64,000 bases of DNA from Thermoanaerobaculia bacterium (GCA_030431255.1 JAUIJL010000005.1:217313-281312), one strand, 5' to 3'. Positions 53,343-62,957 are shown, counted from the first letter of the stretch. Numbers and translations are program-made. Notes: generated from the letters alone by a model not told the origin.

Positions 53343-56204
53343 ATGGATCCTTCTCCTCCGGAGCCGACTCAAACGGTCTTAGATGCGGACGCCCGCAGAG
53401 CCCGCCGCATTCAAATCGACGGATTTCTCGACCGCGCCCTCGATCTCCCGGCCGGCGAGCGCGCCGCTTTTTTAGAGCGACAATGCCCCACCGGCTTGCG
53501 CGCCGACGTCGAGCGCATGTTGGCGGAGATGACCGACGAGGCCGCCGACACTCTCGAGCAAGGAGCTTTTCGCGGACCGTTGGCTTTTCAAATGGCGCGC
53601 GAAATCCAATCCAGCCGCCCTCTCGAGGAAGGGGATCAAGTCGGAGCGTTCCAAGTGATTCGCGAGCTGGGTCGTGGCGGCATGGCGGTCGTGTATTTGG
53701 CGGATCGGGTCGACGGCGCCTTTCGTCAACAGGTGGCGCTCAAGGTGATGCTCGAGCCCCAACGGAGCCCCAGGCAGACCGCTCGATTCCACCTGGAGCG
53801 TCAAATCCTGGCGGAGCTGCGGCATCCGAATATCGCCCAGCTCTTAGACGGGGGCCTGACCGACCAAGATCGTCCGTATTTCGCCATGGAATGGGTCGAC
53901 GGCCACCCGATCGACCTCTACTGCGATCGATACCGATTATCGGTCCACGATCGGCTGCGGCTCTTCGTGCAAGTGACGAGGGCGGTGGCGGCGGCCCATC
54001 GCTCCCTGGTCATCCATCGCGACATCAAACCGTCGAATATCCTGGTGTCGTCCGGACCGGACGCGACGTCGAGCGTGAGCCCCGAGAGCACGACTTCCGA
54101 GGAGGTGACACCGGAAGGCACGGCACCCGGGCCCGACGGCGCCCAGGTGAAGCTCCTGGATTTCGGTATCGCCAAAATCCTCGACGCCGAGGAGCTCGAC
54201 GAGCGGCACCAGCTGACCCGCACCTCGGCCATGCCGATGACCCCGGAATACGCCTCCCCCGAGCAATTGATGGGTGAGCCTCTGACCACGGCGTCGGACA
54301 TCTACCAATTGGGCATCCTGCTCTTTCAGCTGCTGTGCGGTAGTCGGCCGTTCGAGAACCTCTCATTCGCCGAGCGCATCGCCCGAGACCACCAGCCCTC
54401 GCGGCCGAGCACGGTGCTCACCATTCCCAGCTCGGAAGCAATCGCCGAGAGCCGCTCCACCACCCGCAAAGCCCTGATCCGCCAGCTTTCCGGTGATTTG
54501 GAGAACATCGTCCTCAAAACGCTGCGGCGGCGGCCGGAGCGCCGTTACACCTCGGCCACCGCCCTGGTGGAGGACGTCGAAGCGTTCCTCGAAGGCCGAC
54601 CGATCAGCGCCCGGGCGGACAGCGCGGTGTACCGAGCGCAGAAATTCGTCGCCCGCAACCGCTGGTCCACCGCCTTGGTCGCTTGTTTGTTGGTCGCCCT
54701 GCTCGGCCTATCCGCCCTCTCCACCGCCCGCTTACGCCGGGAGCGCGACGTGGCTCAAGCTGCCCAAGCCCGAGCCGAGGACGCGGTCACCGAGGCGGAG
54801 CAAGTCGTGGAATTCTTGATCGGTCTGTTCGAGGCGTCCCGTCGAGGCGCAAAGCAAGCCGAATCGATCTCAGCCCTTGATTTGATCAACACCGGCTCGG
54901 AAAAAATCGAAACCGAGCTCAAGGATCAACCCCGGATTCGCGCCAGGTTCCTGTCGACTTTGGGCAGCGTCCACCGCAGCCTCGCCCTCTTCGACCAGGC
55001 CGAAGCCATGGCCCGGGAAGCCCTGGAGCTGAACGGGCAAGTCTTCGGCACAGACAGCCTTCAAGTGGCGACCAGCCTCGATTTATTGGCGGGCATTCTC
55101 TCCCGCCGCGGTGAGCAGAAGGAAGCCGAGCAAATCAATCGACGGGCACTGGCCATTCGTGAGGCCGCGCTCGACCCCATGCACCCCGACATCGCCGACA
55201 GCCTCAACAGCCTGGCCACGGTCTATTGGAACGAGGGGCGCTACGACGAGGTCGAGCCCCTGCTCCAACGGAGTCTGGAAATTCGTCGCCATCAGCTCGG
55301 GCCGGACCACGAGCAAACCGCTGCCATCCACAAGAATCTGTGCATCCTCTTGCGCACGTTGGACCGACTCTCGGACGCCGAAGAGAATTGCCGACGAGCC
55401 GTGGACGGCTATCGAAAGTCCCTCGGCGAAAGCCATCCACGGGTCGCCGGAGCCCTCAACACCTTGGCCCTGCTGCGCGTGGCCCAAGGCCGGAGGGCGG
55501 AGGCGGAGCCGCTCTACCTACAAGCCCTCGACATCTGGCAGGCGTCCCTGGGCGAGCAGCACGTCAACACCACCGCGGCCATGGAGAATCTCGGTGGGCT
55601 TTATGTGAACCAAGGCGAATACAAAAAGGCGGAGCCCCTCTACCGCCGATCCTTGGAAATCCACGAAGCCACCTACGGCCCGGATCACTTCAACTTGACC
55701 CGGACTCTGCAAAACCTGGGCAATTGTTTGTTGCGTCAAGAGAGATACGAGGAAGCGGAGCCCCATTTCCGGAGGGCGATCGCGCTCTTCGACGCCACCG
55801 GCCCGTCCGAGCATCCCGAGATCGCCCGCCCCCTGCTGGGTTTAGCGACCGTGTTGCTGCAAAAGGGGCAGAGCGAACAAGCCGAGGCCCTGGCCAAACG
55901 CTCCCACCAGCTGAGAATTAAGGTATTCGGAGAGGATCACCCGGAGCTCGGAGACTCATATCGGGTGCTCGGCAATATCTATCGAGAAACGGGTCGATTC
56001 GACCAAGCTGAAGCCTCGTATTTGGAAGCCCTCGAACGATACGGTGACGGGAAGAATCCGCAGAAGCTGCGATGGACCGTCGACGGCTACAGCGACCTTT
56101 TGCGACGGCTGGGTCGGACCGACGAAGCCGTAGAGATCCAAGCGAAATACCCGGACCGCCGACTCGAGATACCCAAGCCGACGGTCGACCCGGCTCGCGG
56201 ATAA
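53343..56204 (+). CDS. Membrane Ser/Thr protein kinase with kinesin-light-chain-type TPR array
   Basis: 953 residues. An N-terminal acidic helical region (about 1-100) precedes the kinase domain (about 103-400): GRGGMAVVY loop (110-118), lysine in ALKVM (K134), HRDIKPSN (225-232), DFG (273-275) and PEYASPE (301-307). About 30 extra Ser/Thr/Glu/Pro-rich residues (236-268) sit between the catalytic loop and DFG. A transmembrane helix (about 441-461) leads to a C-terminal array of about ten TPR units of 42 residues (LNSLATVYWNEGRYDEVEPL and relatives), the TPR_12/kinesin-light-chain type. Membrane-anchored signalling kinase, catalytically complete; substrates unknown. It is divergent from the GntR operon. 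Confidence 0.93.
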   Translation: MDPSPPEPTQTVLDADARRARRIQIDGFLDRALDLPAGERAAFLERQCPTGLRADVERMLAEMTDEAADTLEQGAFRGPLAFQMAREIQSSRPLEEGDQVGAFQVIRELGRGGMAVVYLADRVDGAFRQQVALKVMLEPQRSPRQTARFHLERQILAELRHPNIAQLLDGGLTDQDRPYFAMEWVDGHPIDLYCDRYRLSVHDRLRLFVQVTRAVAAAHRSLVIHRDIKPSNILVSSGPDATSSVSPESTTSEEVTPEGTAPGPDGAQVKLLDFGIAKILDAEELDERHQLTRTSAMPMTPEYASPEQLMGEPLTTASDIYQLGILLFQLLCGSRPFENLSFAERIARDHQPSRPSTVLTIPSSEAIAESRSTTRKALIRQLSGDLENIVLKTLRRRPERRYTSATALVEDVEAFLEGRPISARADSAVYRAQKFVARNRWSTALVACLLVALLGLSALSTARLRRERDVAQAAQARAEDAVTEAEQVVEFLIGLFEASRRGAKQAESISALDLINTGSEKIETELKDQPRIRARFLSTLGSVHRSLALFDQAEAMAREALELNGQVFGTDSLQVATSLDLLAGILSRRGEQKEAEQINRRALAIREAALDPMHPDIADSLNSLATVYWNEGRYDEVEPLLQRSLEIRRHQLGPDHEQTAAIHKNLCILLRTLDRLSDAEENCRRAVDGYRKSLGESHPRVAGALNTLALLRVAQGRRAEAEPLYLQALDIWQASLGEQHVNTTAAMENLGGLYVNQGEYKKAEPLYRRSLEIHEATYGPDHFNLTRTLQNLGNCLLRQERYEEAEPHFRRAIALFDATGPSEHPEIARPLLGLATVLLQKGQSEQAEALAKRSHQLRIKVFGEDHPELGDSYRVLGNIYRETGRFDQAEASYLEALERYGDGKNPQKLRWTVDGYSDLLRRLGRTDEAVEIQAKYPDRRLEIPKPTVDPARG

Positions 56205-56223
56205 CGAGGTCTGCTCCGGGGCC

Positions 56224-56655
56224 TTACTCTGGAATCAGCTGCGATCCCACGATCTTGGCGATCAAAATAAACGAGCCCGCCTCACCGGGATTGCTCATGC
56301 CACCGGCGTCGAAGAAGGTCTCGAAGGTGGCATCGTCCGCGCCCGTGCCCGCCGGCAGCTTGACCAAGAAATAGTCGGTCCGCACGCAGCTCTGCCAACC
56401 CGCGCTGTTCTGACAAATCGATTCCGCCCGCGGGGTCAGCTTTACCGTATCGGACGACGCCGATTTCACGGTGTAGCTGAATCCACCGCTCGGATTCTTG
56501 GCGATGAATTGGCAGGTGACCTCGATCAAATTGCCGTTCACCACCGGAATCTCGAGGACCGGAGTCCCACTCCGACCCCCCACCTGCACATCGAACGTTG
56601 CACGGCTGTCCTCGACCACGGCAAGGCTGCGGGAATCATTAGTAAATTCGGGCAT
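56224..56655 (-). CDS. Hypothetical protein of 143 residues
   Basis: The start at 56655 (MPEFTNDSRSL) is supported by GAGGAGG five nt upstream; the open frame further upstream runs across the intergenic region and lacks a ribosome site. No signal peptide or membrane segment. Alternating hydrophobic patterns (VLEIPVVNGNLIEVTCQFIA, SYTVKSASSDTVKLTP) suggest a beta-sandwich, and three Cys are present. The end, GSFILIAKIVGSQLIPE, is hydrophobic. No family recognised. It is tail-to-tail with the kinase gene (20 nt). Confidence 0.65.
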   Translation of the reverse strand: MPEFTNDSRSLAVVEDSRATFDVQVGGRSGTPVLEIPVVNGNLIEVTCQFIAKNPSGGFSYTVKSASSDTVKLTPRAESICQNSAGWQSCVRTDYFLVKLPAGTGADDATFETFFDAGGMSNPGEAGSFILIAKIVGSQLIPE

Positions 56656-56993
56656 GGAGACCTCCTCGAAGGTTTGTGCATGTGGCCGATCCAAATCGTC
56701 TTCCAGACCGGCTCGGCTGATCCATCTCGTCACCGAGACTACACGATGCCGATCGCTCTGGTGTGGCCGATCCCCATGGTCCGACGATCGGTCGCACGAC
56801 GGTGACTGTGGCCCTGAGCCGCTGTCCGGCATTCTGCCCTTCGTCCGGCCGAAGACTTTTGGCCAGGAGCTGTTAACCTCGACTCCAGAATAGAACCTGA
56901 GCTTGACCCTCGGCACCCATCGAGGGCTGCTCAACGTTTTCAAAGGACGGTCACCTTGCATCCTTCGACGGCCAAAGACCCCACCACTTTCCC
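56656..56993. other. Intergenic region with a 12-bp direct repeat
   Basis: 338 bases between divergent genes. TGTGGCCGATCC occurs twice in the same direction (56681-56692 and 56762-56773). No convincing promoter hexamers or coding frames. Confidence 0.4.
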
Positions 56994-58433
56994 ATGATCG
57001 GTTGGATACTCGCCGCCTCGATACCGTTGTGTTACGGCCTCGGCGTGCTCAGCGCCGTGCACGCGATTATGACCACCCGCACACCTCAGGGCTCCTCCGC
57101 CTGGGCATTGGCGCTGGTGACGATTCCCTTCCTGTCGCTACCCGTTTATTGGACCTTCGGCCGGGTTAAATTCGAAGACTACGTGCGGTCCGTGCGCCAC
57201 TTCGATGAGCGCGTCGAGGAGCAGCTCCAGGAGCATCGGAACCAAAAGCTGGCGCACGCGTTTACCCATCCCGAGGAGACCGCGGACCTACGAACCGCTT
57301 GCGAGCTGCAGGCGTTCCGCCGTCTGGCGACGACACCGTTCACCCGGGGCAATAGCTCGAAGCTCTTGATCGACGGCGAGCAGACTTTCGAAGCCGTTTT
57401 CTCCGGCATCGAAGCGGCCCAAACCTATATTCTGGCGCAGTACTACATCATCCAAAACGATCGTATCGGAACCGAATTTCAGGATCGGTTGATCGCCGCC
57501 GCCGAGCGCGGTGTCCGCGTCTACCTCATCTACGACGACATCGGCAGCCACTACCTTCCCAACGCCTATCTCGAGAAGCTCGCATCCGCCGGGGTCGAGG
57601 TCTCGAATTTCAGCGGCAGACGCGCCTGGTTGGGCAGATTTCGGCTCAACTTTCGCAACCATCGCAAGATCGTGGTGATCGACGGCGTGCGCGGTTTCAT
57701 GGGCGGGCTCAACGTGGGTGACGAATATCTGGGTCGGAACGAAAAGATCGGCTATTGGCGCGACACCCACGTCGAGATCCGCGGCCCGGCGGTCCTCGGC
57801 CTGCAGTCTTCGTTTCTGCGCGATTGGTATTACGGTACCGAGCAGCTCTTGGAGGTGAGCTGGGAGCCCGAGATGCAGGAGCTCGACCAAACCGCCTTGG
57901 TGCTCGCCTCGGGGCCCGCCGACAAGCTCGAATCCTGCGGCCTGCTCTTCGCCCATGCCATCAGCTGTGCCGAAAAACGCCTGTGGATTGCGTCGCCGTA
58001 TTTCGTGCCCGACGGCGGCGTGTTGGGCGCTCTCCAGCTCGCCGCCTTGCGCGGGGTCGATGTCCGCATTCTGATGCCGCGCAGCACCGACAACATGTTG
58101 TTCAAATTCGTGCCGTACTCCTACTTTCCCGAGACCGAGCGCTCGGGGGTCAAAATCTACCTTTACGAGAAAGGTTTCATGCATCAAAAGGTGATGCTGG
58201 TCGACAACGACTACGCCCTAGTGGGAACCGCCAACTTCGACAACCGCTCCTTCCGGCTCAACTTCGAAATCATCTACATGGTCAACGACGACGATGCCTG
58301 CCACGCGCTGGCGGAGGTGCTCGAGCAAGACTTCGAGCATTCAACTCGATTGCGCAGTGAAGAGCTCGAAGCACGCAGCTTCTTCGTCCGCTTCGCCACC
58401 CAATGTACCCGTCTCTTGGCCCCGATCCTGTAA
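56994..58433 (+). CDS. cls: Cardiolipin synthase
   Basis: 479 residues. Two N-terminal transmembrane helices with the PLDc_N pattern (LSAVHAIMTTRTPQGSSAWA, then FLSLPVYWTFGR) precede two phospholipase-D catalytic motifs: HRKIVVIDG near residue 222 and HQKVMLVDN near residue 396, followed by GTANFDNRS. It condenses two phosphatidylglycerol molecules to cardiolipin at the inner membrane. Length and order match ClsA-type enzymes. An ATG earlier in the sequence lies in another frame, so this start is the natural one. Monocistronic. Confidence 0.95.
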   Translation: MIGWILAASIPLCYGLGVLSAVHAIMTTRTPQGSSAWALALVTIPFLSLPVYWTFGRVKFEDYVRSVRHFDERVEEQLQEHRNQKLAHAFTHPEETADLRTACELQAFRRLATTPFTRGNSSKLLIDGEQTFEAVFSGIEAAQTYILAQYYIIQNDRIGTEFQDRLIAAAERGVRVYLIYDDIGSHYLPNAYLEKLASAGVEVSNFSGRRAWLGRFRLNFRNHRKIVVIDGVRGFMGGLNVGDEYLGRNEKIGYWRDTHVEIRGPAVLGLQSSFLRDWYYGTEQLLEVSWEPEMQELDQTALVLASGPADKLESCGLLFAHAISCAEKRLWIASPYFVPDGGVLGALQLAALRGVDVRILMPRSTDNMLFKFVPYSYFPETERSGVKIYLYEKGFMHQKVMLVDNDYALVGTANFDNRSFRLNFEIIYMVNDDDACHALAEVLEQDFEHSTRLRSEELEARSFFVRFATQCTRLLAPIL

Positions 58434-58498
58434 CGAAAAGCCCTGGAACCAGAGACCCGTCATCGACCGCGAACGCCCCGCCGGATAGGATCGGCCCC

Positions 58499-59509
58499 AT
58501 GATCCGAATCTCGACATTTGCCTCCGGCCTCTTGGTCGCCACCTTGGTCTTGGGGGCGTCCGTCTCCGGCTGTGCCGACGCCGGCTCAGGGACGGTGCTG
58601 CGACTTGGGCACGGTCTCGATGTAAACCATCCCGTGCACCGGGCCATGGAATTCATGGCCCAGCGCTTGGAGGAGCTTTCCGACGGCGAGCTTCGTCTGA
58701 AGATTTACCCGTCGGAGCAATTGGGCAGCGAGCGCGAATGTTTGGAGCTGCTGCAAATCGGCAGCTTGGGGCTGACCAAGGTGTCGGCGGCGGTGTTGGA
58801 GGGTTTCGCGCCGGATTTCAAGGTGCTGAGCATGCCCTATCTCTTCCGGGACCGGCAGCATGCCTTCGCCGTGCTCGACGGTGAGATCGGTCGACGGCTG
58901 TTGGTGTCCTCCGAGGCGGCCCGGCTCCGGGGATTGACGTTTTACGACGCCGGCAGCCGCAGCTTTTACACCCGCGATCGGCCGATCCACAGCCCGGAGA
59001 ATTTGGTCGGGCTCAAGATTCGTACCCAGGAGAGCGCGACGGCCATGGGCATGGTGCGAGCCCTCGGCGGCGCGGCAACGCCGATCGCCTGGGGCGAGCT
59101 CTACACCGCGCTCCAACAAGGGGTGGTGGACGGGGCGGAAAACAATCCGCCGTCGTTTCACCTTTCGCGCCACTATGAGGTCGCCCGTTATTACAGCCTC
59201 GACGAGCACACGTCGGTGCCCGACGTCTTGTTGGTGTCTACCGGGGTGTGGCGGCGGCTGAACGAGACCCAACAGCGTTGGTTGCAAGCCGCCGCCGACG
59301 AATCCGCAACCTTTCAGAGGCAGCTCTGGCGCGAGGCCGAGCAAGAAGCCTTGAGGGCGGTGAAGGAGGCCGGCGTGGAGGTGACTCGGCCGGATAAGGC
59401 TCCCTTCCAGGCGGCGGTTCGTGAGCTGCTTGAGGGCCGACGAGAGGTCGCCGCCGCGTACGCAGAGATCCAAGCGGTCGGTCAAATGCCGGCGGAGACC
59501 GGACCATGA
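58499..59509 (+). CDS. dctP: TRAP transporter substrate-binding protein (DctP type)
   Basis: 336 residues from ATG 58499, with TAGGA upstream; the frame is open to 58403 inside the cls gene but without a signal sequence there. A lipoprotein signal peptide ends in SVSGC (Cys 25), so the protein should be lipid-anchored. The rest has DctP features: LRLGHGLDVNHPVHRAMEF, EQLGSERECLELLQ, and the conserved Arg region GLKIRTQES with AWGELYTALQQGVVDGAENN. It binds a carboxylate substrate, probably through that Arg, and passes it to DctQM. The ligand cannot be named. First gene of an operon with ATGA overlap to dctQ. Confidence 0.93.
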   Translation: MIRISTFASGLLVATLVLGASVSGCADAGSGTVLRLGHGLDVNHPVHRAMEFMAQRLEELSDGELRLKIYPSEQLGSERECLELLQIGSLGLTKVSAAVLEGFAPDFKVLSMPYLFRDRQHAFAVLDGEIGRRLLVSSEAARLRGLTFYDAGSRSFYTRDRPIHSPENLVGLKIRTQESATAMGMVRALGGAATPIAWGELYTALQQGVVDGAENNPPSFHLSRHYEVARYYSLDEHTSVPDVLLVSTGVWRRLNETQQRWLQAAADESATFQRQLWREAEQEALRAVKEAGVEVTRPDKAPFQAAVRELLEGRREVAAAYAEIQAVGQMPAETGP

Positions 59510-60006
59510 ACGGCGTCAAGCAGACCCTGGATCGATTTCTGGCCGCGGCGGTGACCCTGGCCATGGCCGGGGCGGTCCTGACCGTGTTGTGGCAAGTGAT
59601 CAGCCGTTATGTGCTCGGCGATCCTTCGTCGTTCACCGATGAGCTGGCTCGCTATTTATTGATTTGGATCGGATTGTTGGGGGCGGCCCAAGCCGCGGGT
59701 CAGAAGCTGCATCTGGCCATCGACCTCTTGCCCAACCGACTGACCACCGGGCCACGGCACCGATTGGCGGCCGCGGTTCAGGTCTTGATCGGCCTTTTCA
59801 GCTTCTTCGTCATGGGGCTCGGCGGCTGGTTTCTCGTCCGCCTCACCTCCACCCTGGGGCAAAGCTCCGCGGCCCTGGGCATCTCCCTGGCGTGGATCTA
59901 CGCGGTGATTCCCATTTCCGGCTGGGTCATGACCTTCTACGCCGCCTTCTTCGCCCGCGAGCACCTGCGGGCATCTCGCGTCGCCCTCGACGAGGCGACC
60001 GGCTGA
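59506..60006 (+). CDS. dctQ: TRAP transporter small membrane subunit
   Basis: 166 residues with four transmembrane helices. The pattern VISRYVLGDPSSFTDELARYLLIWIG is diagnostic for DctQ (residues about 26-51). It forms the membrane complex with DctM. Its start overlaps dctP by ATGA, and its stop shares one base with the ATG of dctM. Confidence 0.92.
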   Translation: MNGVKQTLDRFLAAAVTLAMAGAVLTVLWQVISRYVLGDPSSFTDELARYLLIWIGLLGAAQAAGQKLHLAIDLLPNRLTTGPRHRLAAAVQVLIGLFSFFVMGLGGWFLVRLTSTLGQSSAALGISLAWIYAVIPISGWVMTFYAAFFAREHLRASRVALDEATG

Positions 60007-61301
60007 TGGCTTGGCTCGAAATCTTCGTGCTGGCCGGCAGCTTCACCGCGCTCCTGGCATTGGGGGTGCCGGTGGCCTTTGCCATCGGCATCGCCACCAC
60101 CCTCACGCTCTTGACCGGCATGCCCATGGAGCCCGCGATCACCACCGTGGCCCAACGGATGGCTACCGGGCTCGACAGCTTCTCGTTGACGGCGATCCCC
60201 TTCTTTGTGCTCGCCGGCGGGCTCATGCACCGAGGCGGCAGCGCAAAACGGCTGGTGGACTTGGCCAAAGCCATGCTCGGACCGCTTCCGGGCGGGCTGG
60301 CCTACGTCAATGTCATGGCGGCCATGCTCTTCGGCGCCATCTCCGGCTCCGCCGTGGCCGCGGCGTCGGCCATCGGCGGGGTCATGGCGCCGAGCATGAA
60401 AGAGGAAGGTTATGACCGCGATTTCTCGGTCGCGGTCAATGTGACCTCGGCTACCACGGGCCTGGTGATTCCCCCCTCCAATATCCTGATCGTTTACTCC
60501 CTGGCCTCCGGCGGGGTGTCGATCGCGGCCCTATTTCTGGCCGGCTACATCCCCGGCTTGCTGACCGGGCTCTTCCTGATGATCGTCGCGGGTGTCTCCG
60601 CCGGACGAAGGGGTTATCCCACCCAGCCACCGGTGCCATGGGCGGAGCTCGGACGTCGGCTGCTGGCGGCCCTGCCGAGCCTCTTCCTCTTGGTGGTGGT
60701 CATCGGCGGCATCGTCGCGGGGGTCTTCACCGCCGGAGAAGCGGCGGCCGTGGCCGTGCTTTACGCCTTGGTGCTCGCGCTGCTCGACGGCGGCCTGACC
60801 TGGAAGCAGCTACACCAAACCACTCTCGAAGCGGCTCAGACCACGGCCGTGGTCTTGCTGTTGGTGGCCACCTCCTTGGCCATGTCGTGGGTGCTGGCCT
60901 ATGCCTCCATTCCCCAGAATCTCGCGGCCTTTCTGCTGCAGGCCGGCGACAGCAAAATCGCCATCCTCCTGACCATCAACTTGGTGCTGCTGGCGGTGGG
61001 CACGGTCATGGATATGACCCCGGCAGTGTTGATTTTCACGCCGATCTTCCTGCCCGCGGCCGTGGAGCTGGGCATGGATCCGGTGCATTTCGGCATCGTC
61101 ATGGTGCTCAACCTTTGCATCGGCCTGTGCACGCCGCCCGTAGGCAGTGTGTTGTTCGTCGGCTGTGGCGTGGCCAATGCTCGCATTGAGGACGTCACGC
61201 GGCCGTTGTTGCCGTTTTTCGGCGCCATGATCCTGGCTCTCCTATTGGTCACCTACTTTCCCCAGCTCAGCATGGCGCTACCGAGAGCGTTCGGCTTCTG
61301 A
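60006..61301 (+). CDS. dctM: TRAP transporter large membrane subunit
   Basis: 431 residues from ATG 60006, which overlaps the dctQ stop in TGATG; the longer open frame from 59664 is a shadow inside dctQ. About twelve transmembrane helices. Family motifs include VPVAFAIGIATT, IPFFVLAGGLMHRGG, GSAVAAASAIGG and the later VLNLCIGLCTPPVGSVLF. This is the Na+-coupled transport channel of the TRAP system. Length is normal for the family. Confidence 0.95.
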   Translation: MAWLEIFVLAGSFTALLALGVPVAFAIGIATTLTLLTGMPMEPAITTVAQRMATGLDSFSLTAIPFFVLAGGLMHRGGSAKRLVDLAKAMLGPLPGGLAYVNVMAAMLFGAISGSAVAAASAIGGVMAPSMKEEGYDRDFSVAVNVTSATTGLVIPPSNILIVYSLASGGVSIAALFLAGYIPGLLTGLFLMIVAGVSAGRRGYPTQPPVPWAELGRRLLAALPSLFLLVVVIGGIVAGVFTAGEAAAVAVLYALVLALLDGGLTWKQLHQTTLEAAQTTAVVLLLVATSLAMSWVLAYASIPQNLAAFLLQAGDSKIAILLTINLVLLAVGTVMDMTPAVLIFTPIFLPAAVELGMDPVHFGIVMVLNLCIGLCTPPVGSVLFVGCGVANARIEDVTRPLLPFFGAMILALLLVTYFPQLSMALPRAFGF

Positions 61302-61304
61302 CCC

Positions 61305-62018
61305 ATGGGATGTTTCCCTGATCGACCGCGGGTATCCGGGATCGCGCTCGGCGCCATCTTGGTTTCCACGGTCGCGCTGGTCGTCGCGTGCGCCGACCAC
61401 CCGCGCTCCTCCTCTGAGCCGAGCTGGGCCTCCTCGCACGCGCTCGAAACCCTATTCCGCGCCTTGCATCGCCCCATCTTCGAGGTCTACGGGCTGGGCC
61501 TGGACCGTGATGCCGTACACGCCCATTTGGCCACGAGCTTTCGCGGAGAAGCGCTGACCCGCGAATATGTGGAGCACTTCACGACCCTTCTCCAAATGCA
61601 AAAGGAATCCACGGCCATCCGTATTCTTCGCGTCGACTACGAACGGATCGACATCCTGGAGCAAACCTCGACTTTCGTGCGCATCGACGCCGGCTGGTCG
61701 GTGGGCGGTATCGTGACCCACCAACAACATCGCCACCCTAGAACCAATCGATACCGAGCCGTCTACGACATGGCCTTCGAAAGCGATGGCTGGCGTTTCG
61801 TCGGCTCCCGATTGCGGGATATGAATCGTATCCGTGGGTTTGCGTCGTTGACCGAGGGTGATCCGTGGGCGCTCGACCGACTGCCGAAAAGTGGTGGCGG
61901 CATGATGAGCCCGCTGGATCTGCTGAAGGCGGGAATGACCGAGGACGTGGAAGCTTTTCGCCGTGAGCGGGAGCAACAGGAGCAGGAGCAAGGCGCGCCG
62001 CAGGAGCAGAAGCGTTGA
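61305..62018 (+). CDS. Putative lipoprotein of unknown function in the TRAP/ABC cluster
   Basis: 237 residues, starting 3 nt after the dctM stop. The signal peptide ends in LVVAC (Cys 29), a lipobox. The mature part (about 45-190) has an NTF2-like feel: alternating helices and strands, with HLATSFRGEALTREYVEHF and RYRAVYDMAFESDGWRFVG. The end is rich in Gln/Glu/Arg (REREQQEQEQG). It overlaps the ATPase gene by 4 nt (TTGA), so it is probably a partner of that ABC protein. No family recognised. Tight spacing joins it to the TRAP genes. Confidence 0.75.
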   Translation: MGCFPDRPRVSGIALGAILVSTVALVVACADHPRSSSEPSWASSHALETLFRALHRPIFEVYGLGLDRDAVHAHLATSFRGEALTREYVEHFTTLLQMQKESTAIRILRVDYERIDILEQTSTFVRIDAGWSVGGIVTHQQHRHPRTNRYRAVYDMAFESDGWRFVGSRLRDMNRIRGFASLTEGDPWALDRLPKSGGGMMSPLDLLKAGMTEDVEAFRREREQQEQEQGAPQEQKR

Positions 62019-62785
62019 GCGACCGAAGCTCCTCCAAGGTCTCCTCCGGAAGCTGCTCGCACGAAGAAGCCGGCGAAACCCCGCGACATGCCGTACCGGA
62101 ACCGACGGTCGACATCCGCAACCTGACTTTCCAATATCCCGCCAAAGCCGGGAATCCTCGTTTCGGCCTGCGCCTACCGAGCTTGACAGCGGCAGCCGGC
62201 GAAAGGATGGCTCTCTACGGACCATCGGGCTGTGGCAAGTCCACCCTGCTAGATCTCATAGCCGGCATCCTGCGAGCGGATACCGGCACCGTCAACATCG
62301 CCGGAGCGGAGCTCGGCGCGATGACCGAGGCGGAGCGTAGGAGTCATCGGATCCGACATATCGGCTTTGTCTTTCAAGACTTTCCACTCGTCGAATATCT
62401 CGATGCCTTCGACAATGTTTTGCTCCCTTTTCGCCTTACCCGTGACTTAAAGCTCGACTCCCAAGCCCGCGGACGGGCCCGAGATCTCCTGACCGAGCTG
62501 GGCTTGCCGGGCTACGAGCGCCGGCGACCCCATGAGCTCTCCCAGGGCGAGCGACAACGTCTGGCCATCGCCAGAGCGCTGGTGACCGACCCCTGCCTGC
62601 TGCTGGCGGACGAGCCGACCGCAGGTCTCGATCCACACCGCTCGCAGAAAACCCTCGATCTGCTGGAAGAGATCTGCTCCCAGCACCGGCTGACCCTATT
62701 GCTGGTCAGCCACGAGCCGGCTGTGTTGGAGCGCTTCGATCATCGCCTAAACGTCCAAGAGCTGGTCGTCGAAAGTGCTTCTTGA
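62015..62785 (+). CDS. ABC transporter ATP-binding protein, LolD/MacB-like
   Basis: 256 residues from a TTG start overlapping the lipoprotein stop. Walker A GPSGCGKST (69-77), the FQDFPLVEYLDAFDNVLLP Q-loop stretch, signature LSQGER (175-180), Walker B LLLADEP (196-201) and the H-loop in VSHEPA are present. The Q-loop region and signature resemble the LolD/MacB/FtsE group, which works with FtsX-like permeases in lipoprotein or envelope transport. No permease gene follows within the window before 62958, so the partner is elsewhere or missing. The N-terminal 30 residues are poorly conserved. Confidence 0.9.
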   Translation: MSDRSSSKVSSGSCSHEEAGETPRHAVPEPTVDIRNLTFQYPAKAGNPRFGLRLPSLTAAAGERMALYGPSGCGKSTLLDLIAGILRADTGTVNIAGAELGAMTEAERRSHRIRHIGFVFQDFPLVEYLDAFDNVLLPFRLTRDLKLDSQARGRARDLLTELGLPGYERRRPHELSQGERQRLAIARALVTDPCLLLADEPTAGLDPHRSQKTLDLLEEICSQHRLTLLLVSHEPAVLERFDHRLNVQELVVESAS

Positions 62786-62883
62786 CCCCCGTTGGGTTGG
62801 GCTATCGGAGAAATCCGCCAAGGGACTTTCGAAACCGTAAGGTCCAACTTTGCGTAGTTGAAGTTAGCAGCCCCCCGAAACGG

Positions 62884-62912
62884 TTGAATTCGCGAGTGAA
62901 ATCGTCTACAGT
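62884..62912 (+). promoter_or_regulatory. Promoter of the 110-residue gene
   Basis: TTGAAT (-35, 62884-62889), a 17-nt spacer and TACAGT (-10, 62907-62912). The start would be near 62919, with a leader of about 38 nt that contains AAGGAGG (62944-62950) seven nt before the ATG. Confidence 0.7.
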
Positions 62913-62957
62913 GAAAGTAGCTCAAAGAGTCCAGCTCAGCATCAAGGAGGATTCCCC

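Noticed and set aside
56681-56773. 12-bp direct repeat upstream of cls as a regulator site
   Set aside because: No symmetry and no adjacent promoter hexamers; kept only as a note in the intergenic entry.
59664-60005. N-terminal extension of the dctM frame
   Set aside because: It lies inside dctQ; family length and the TGATG junction support the start at 60006.
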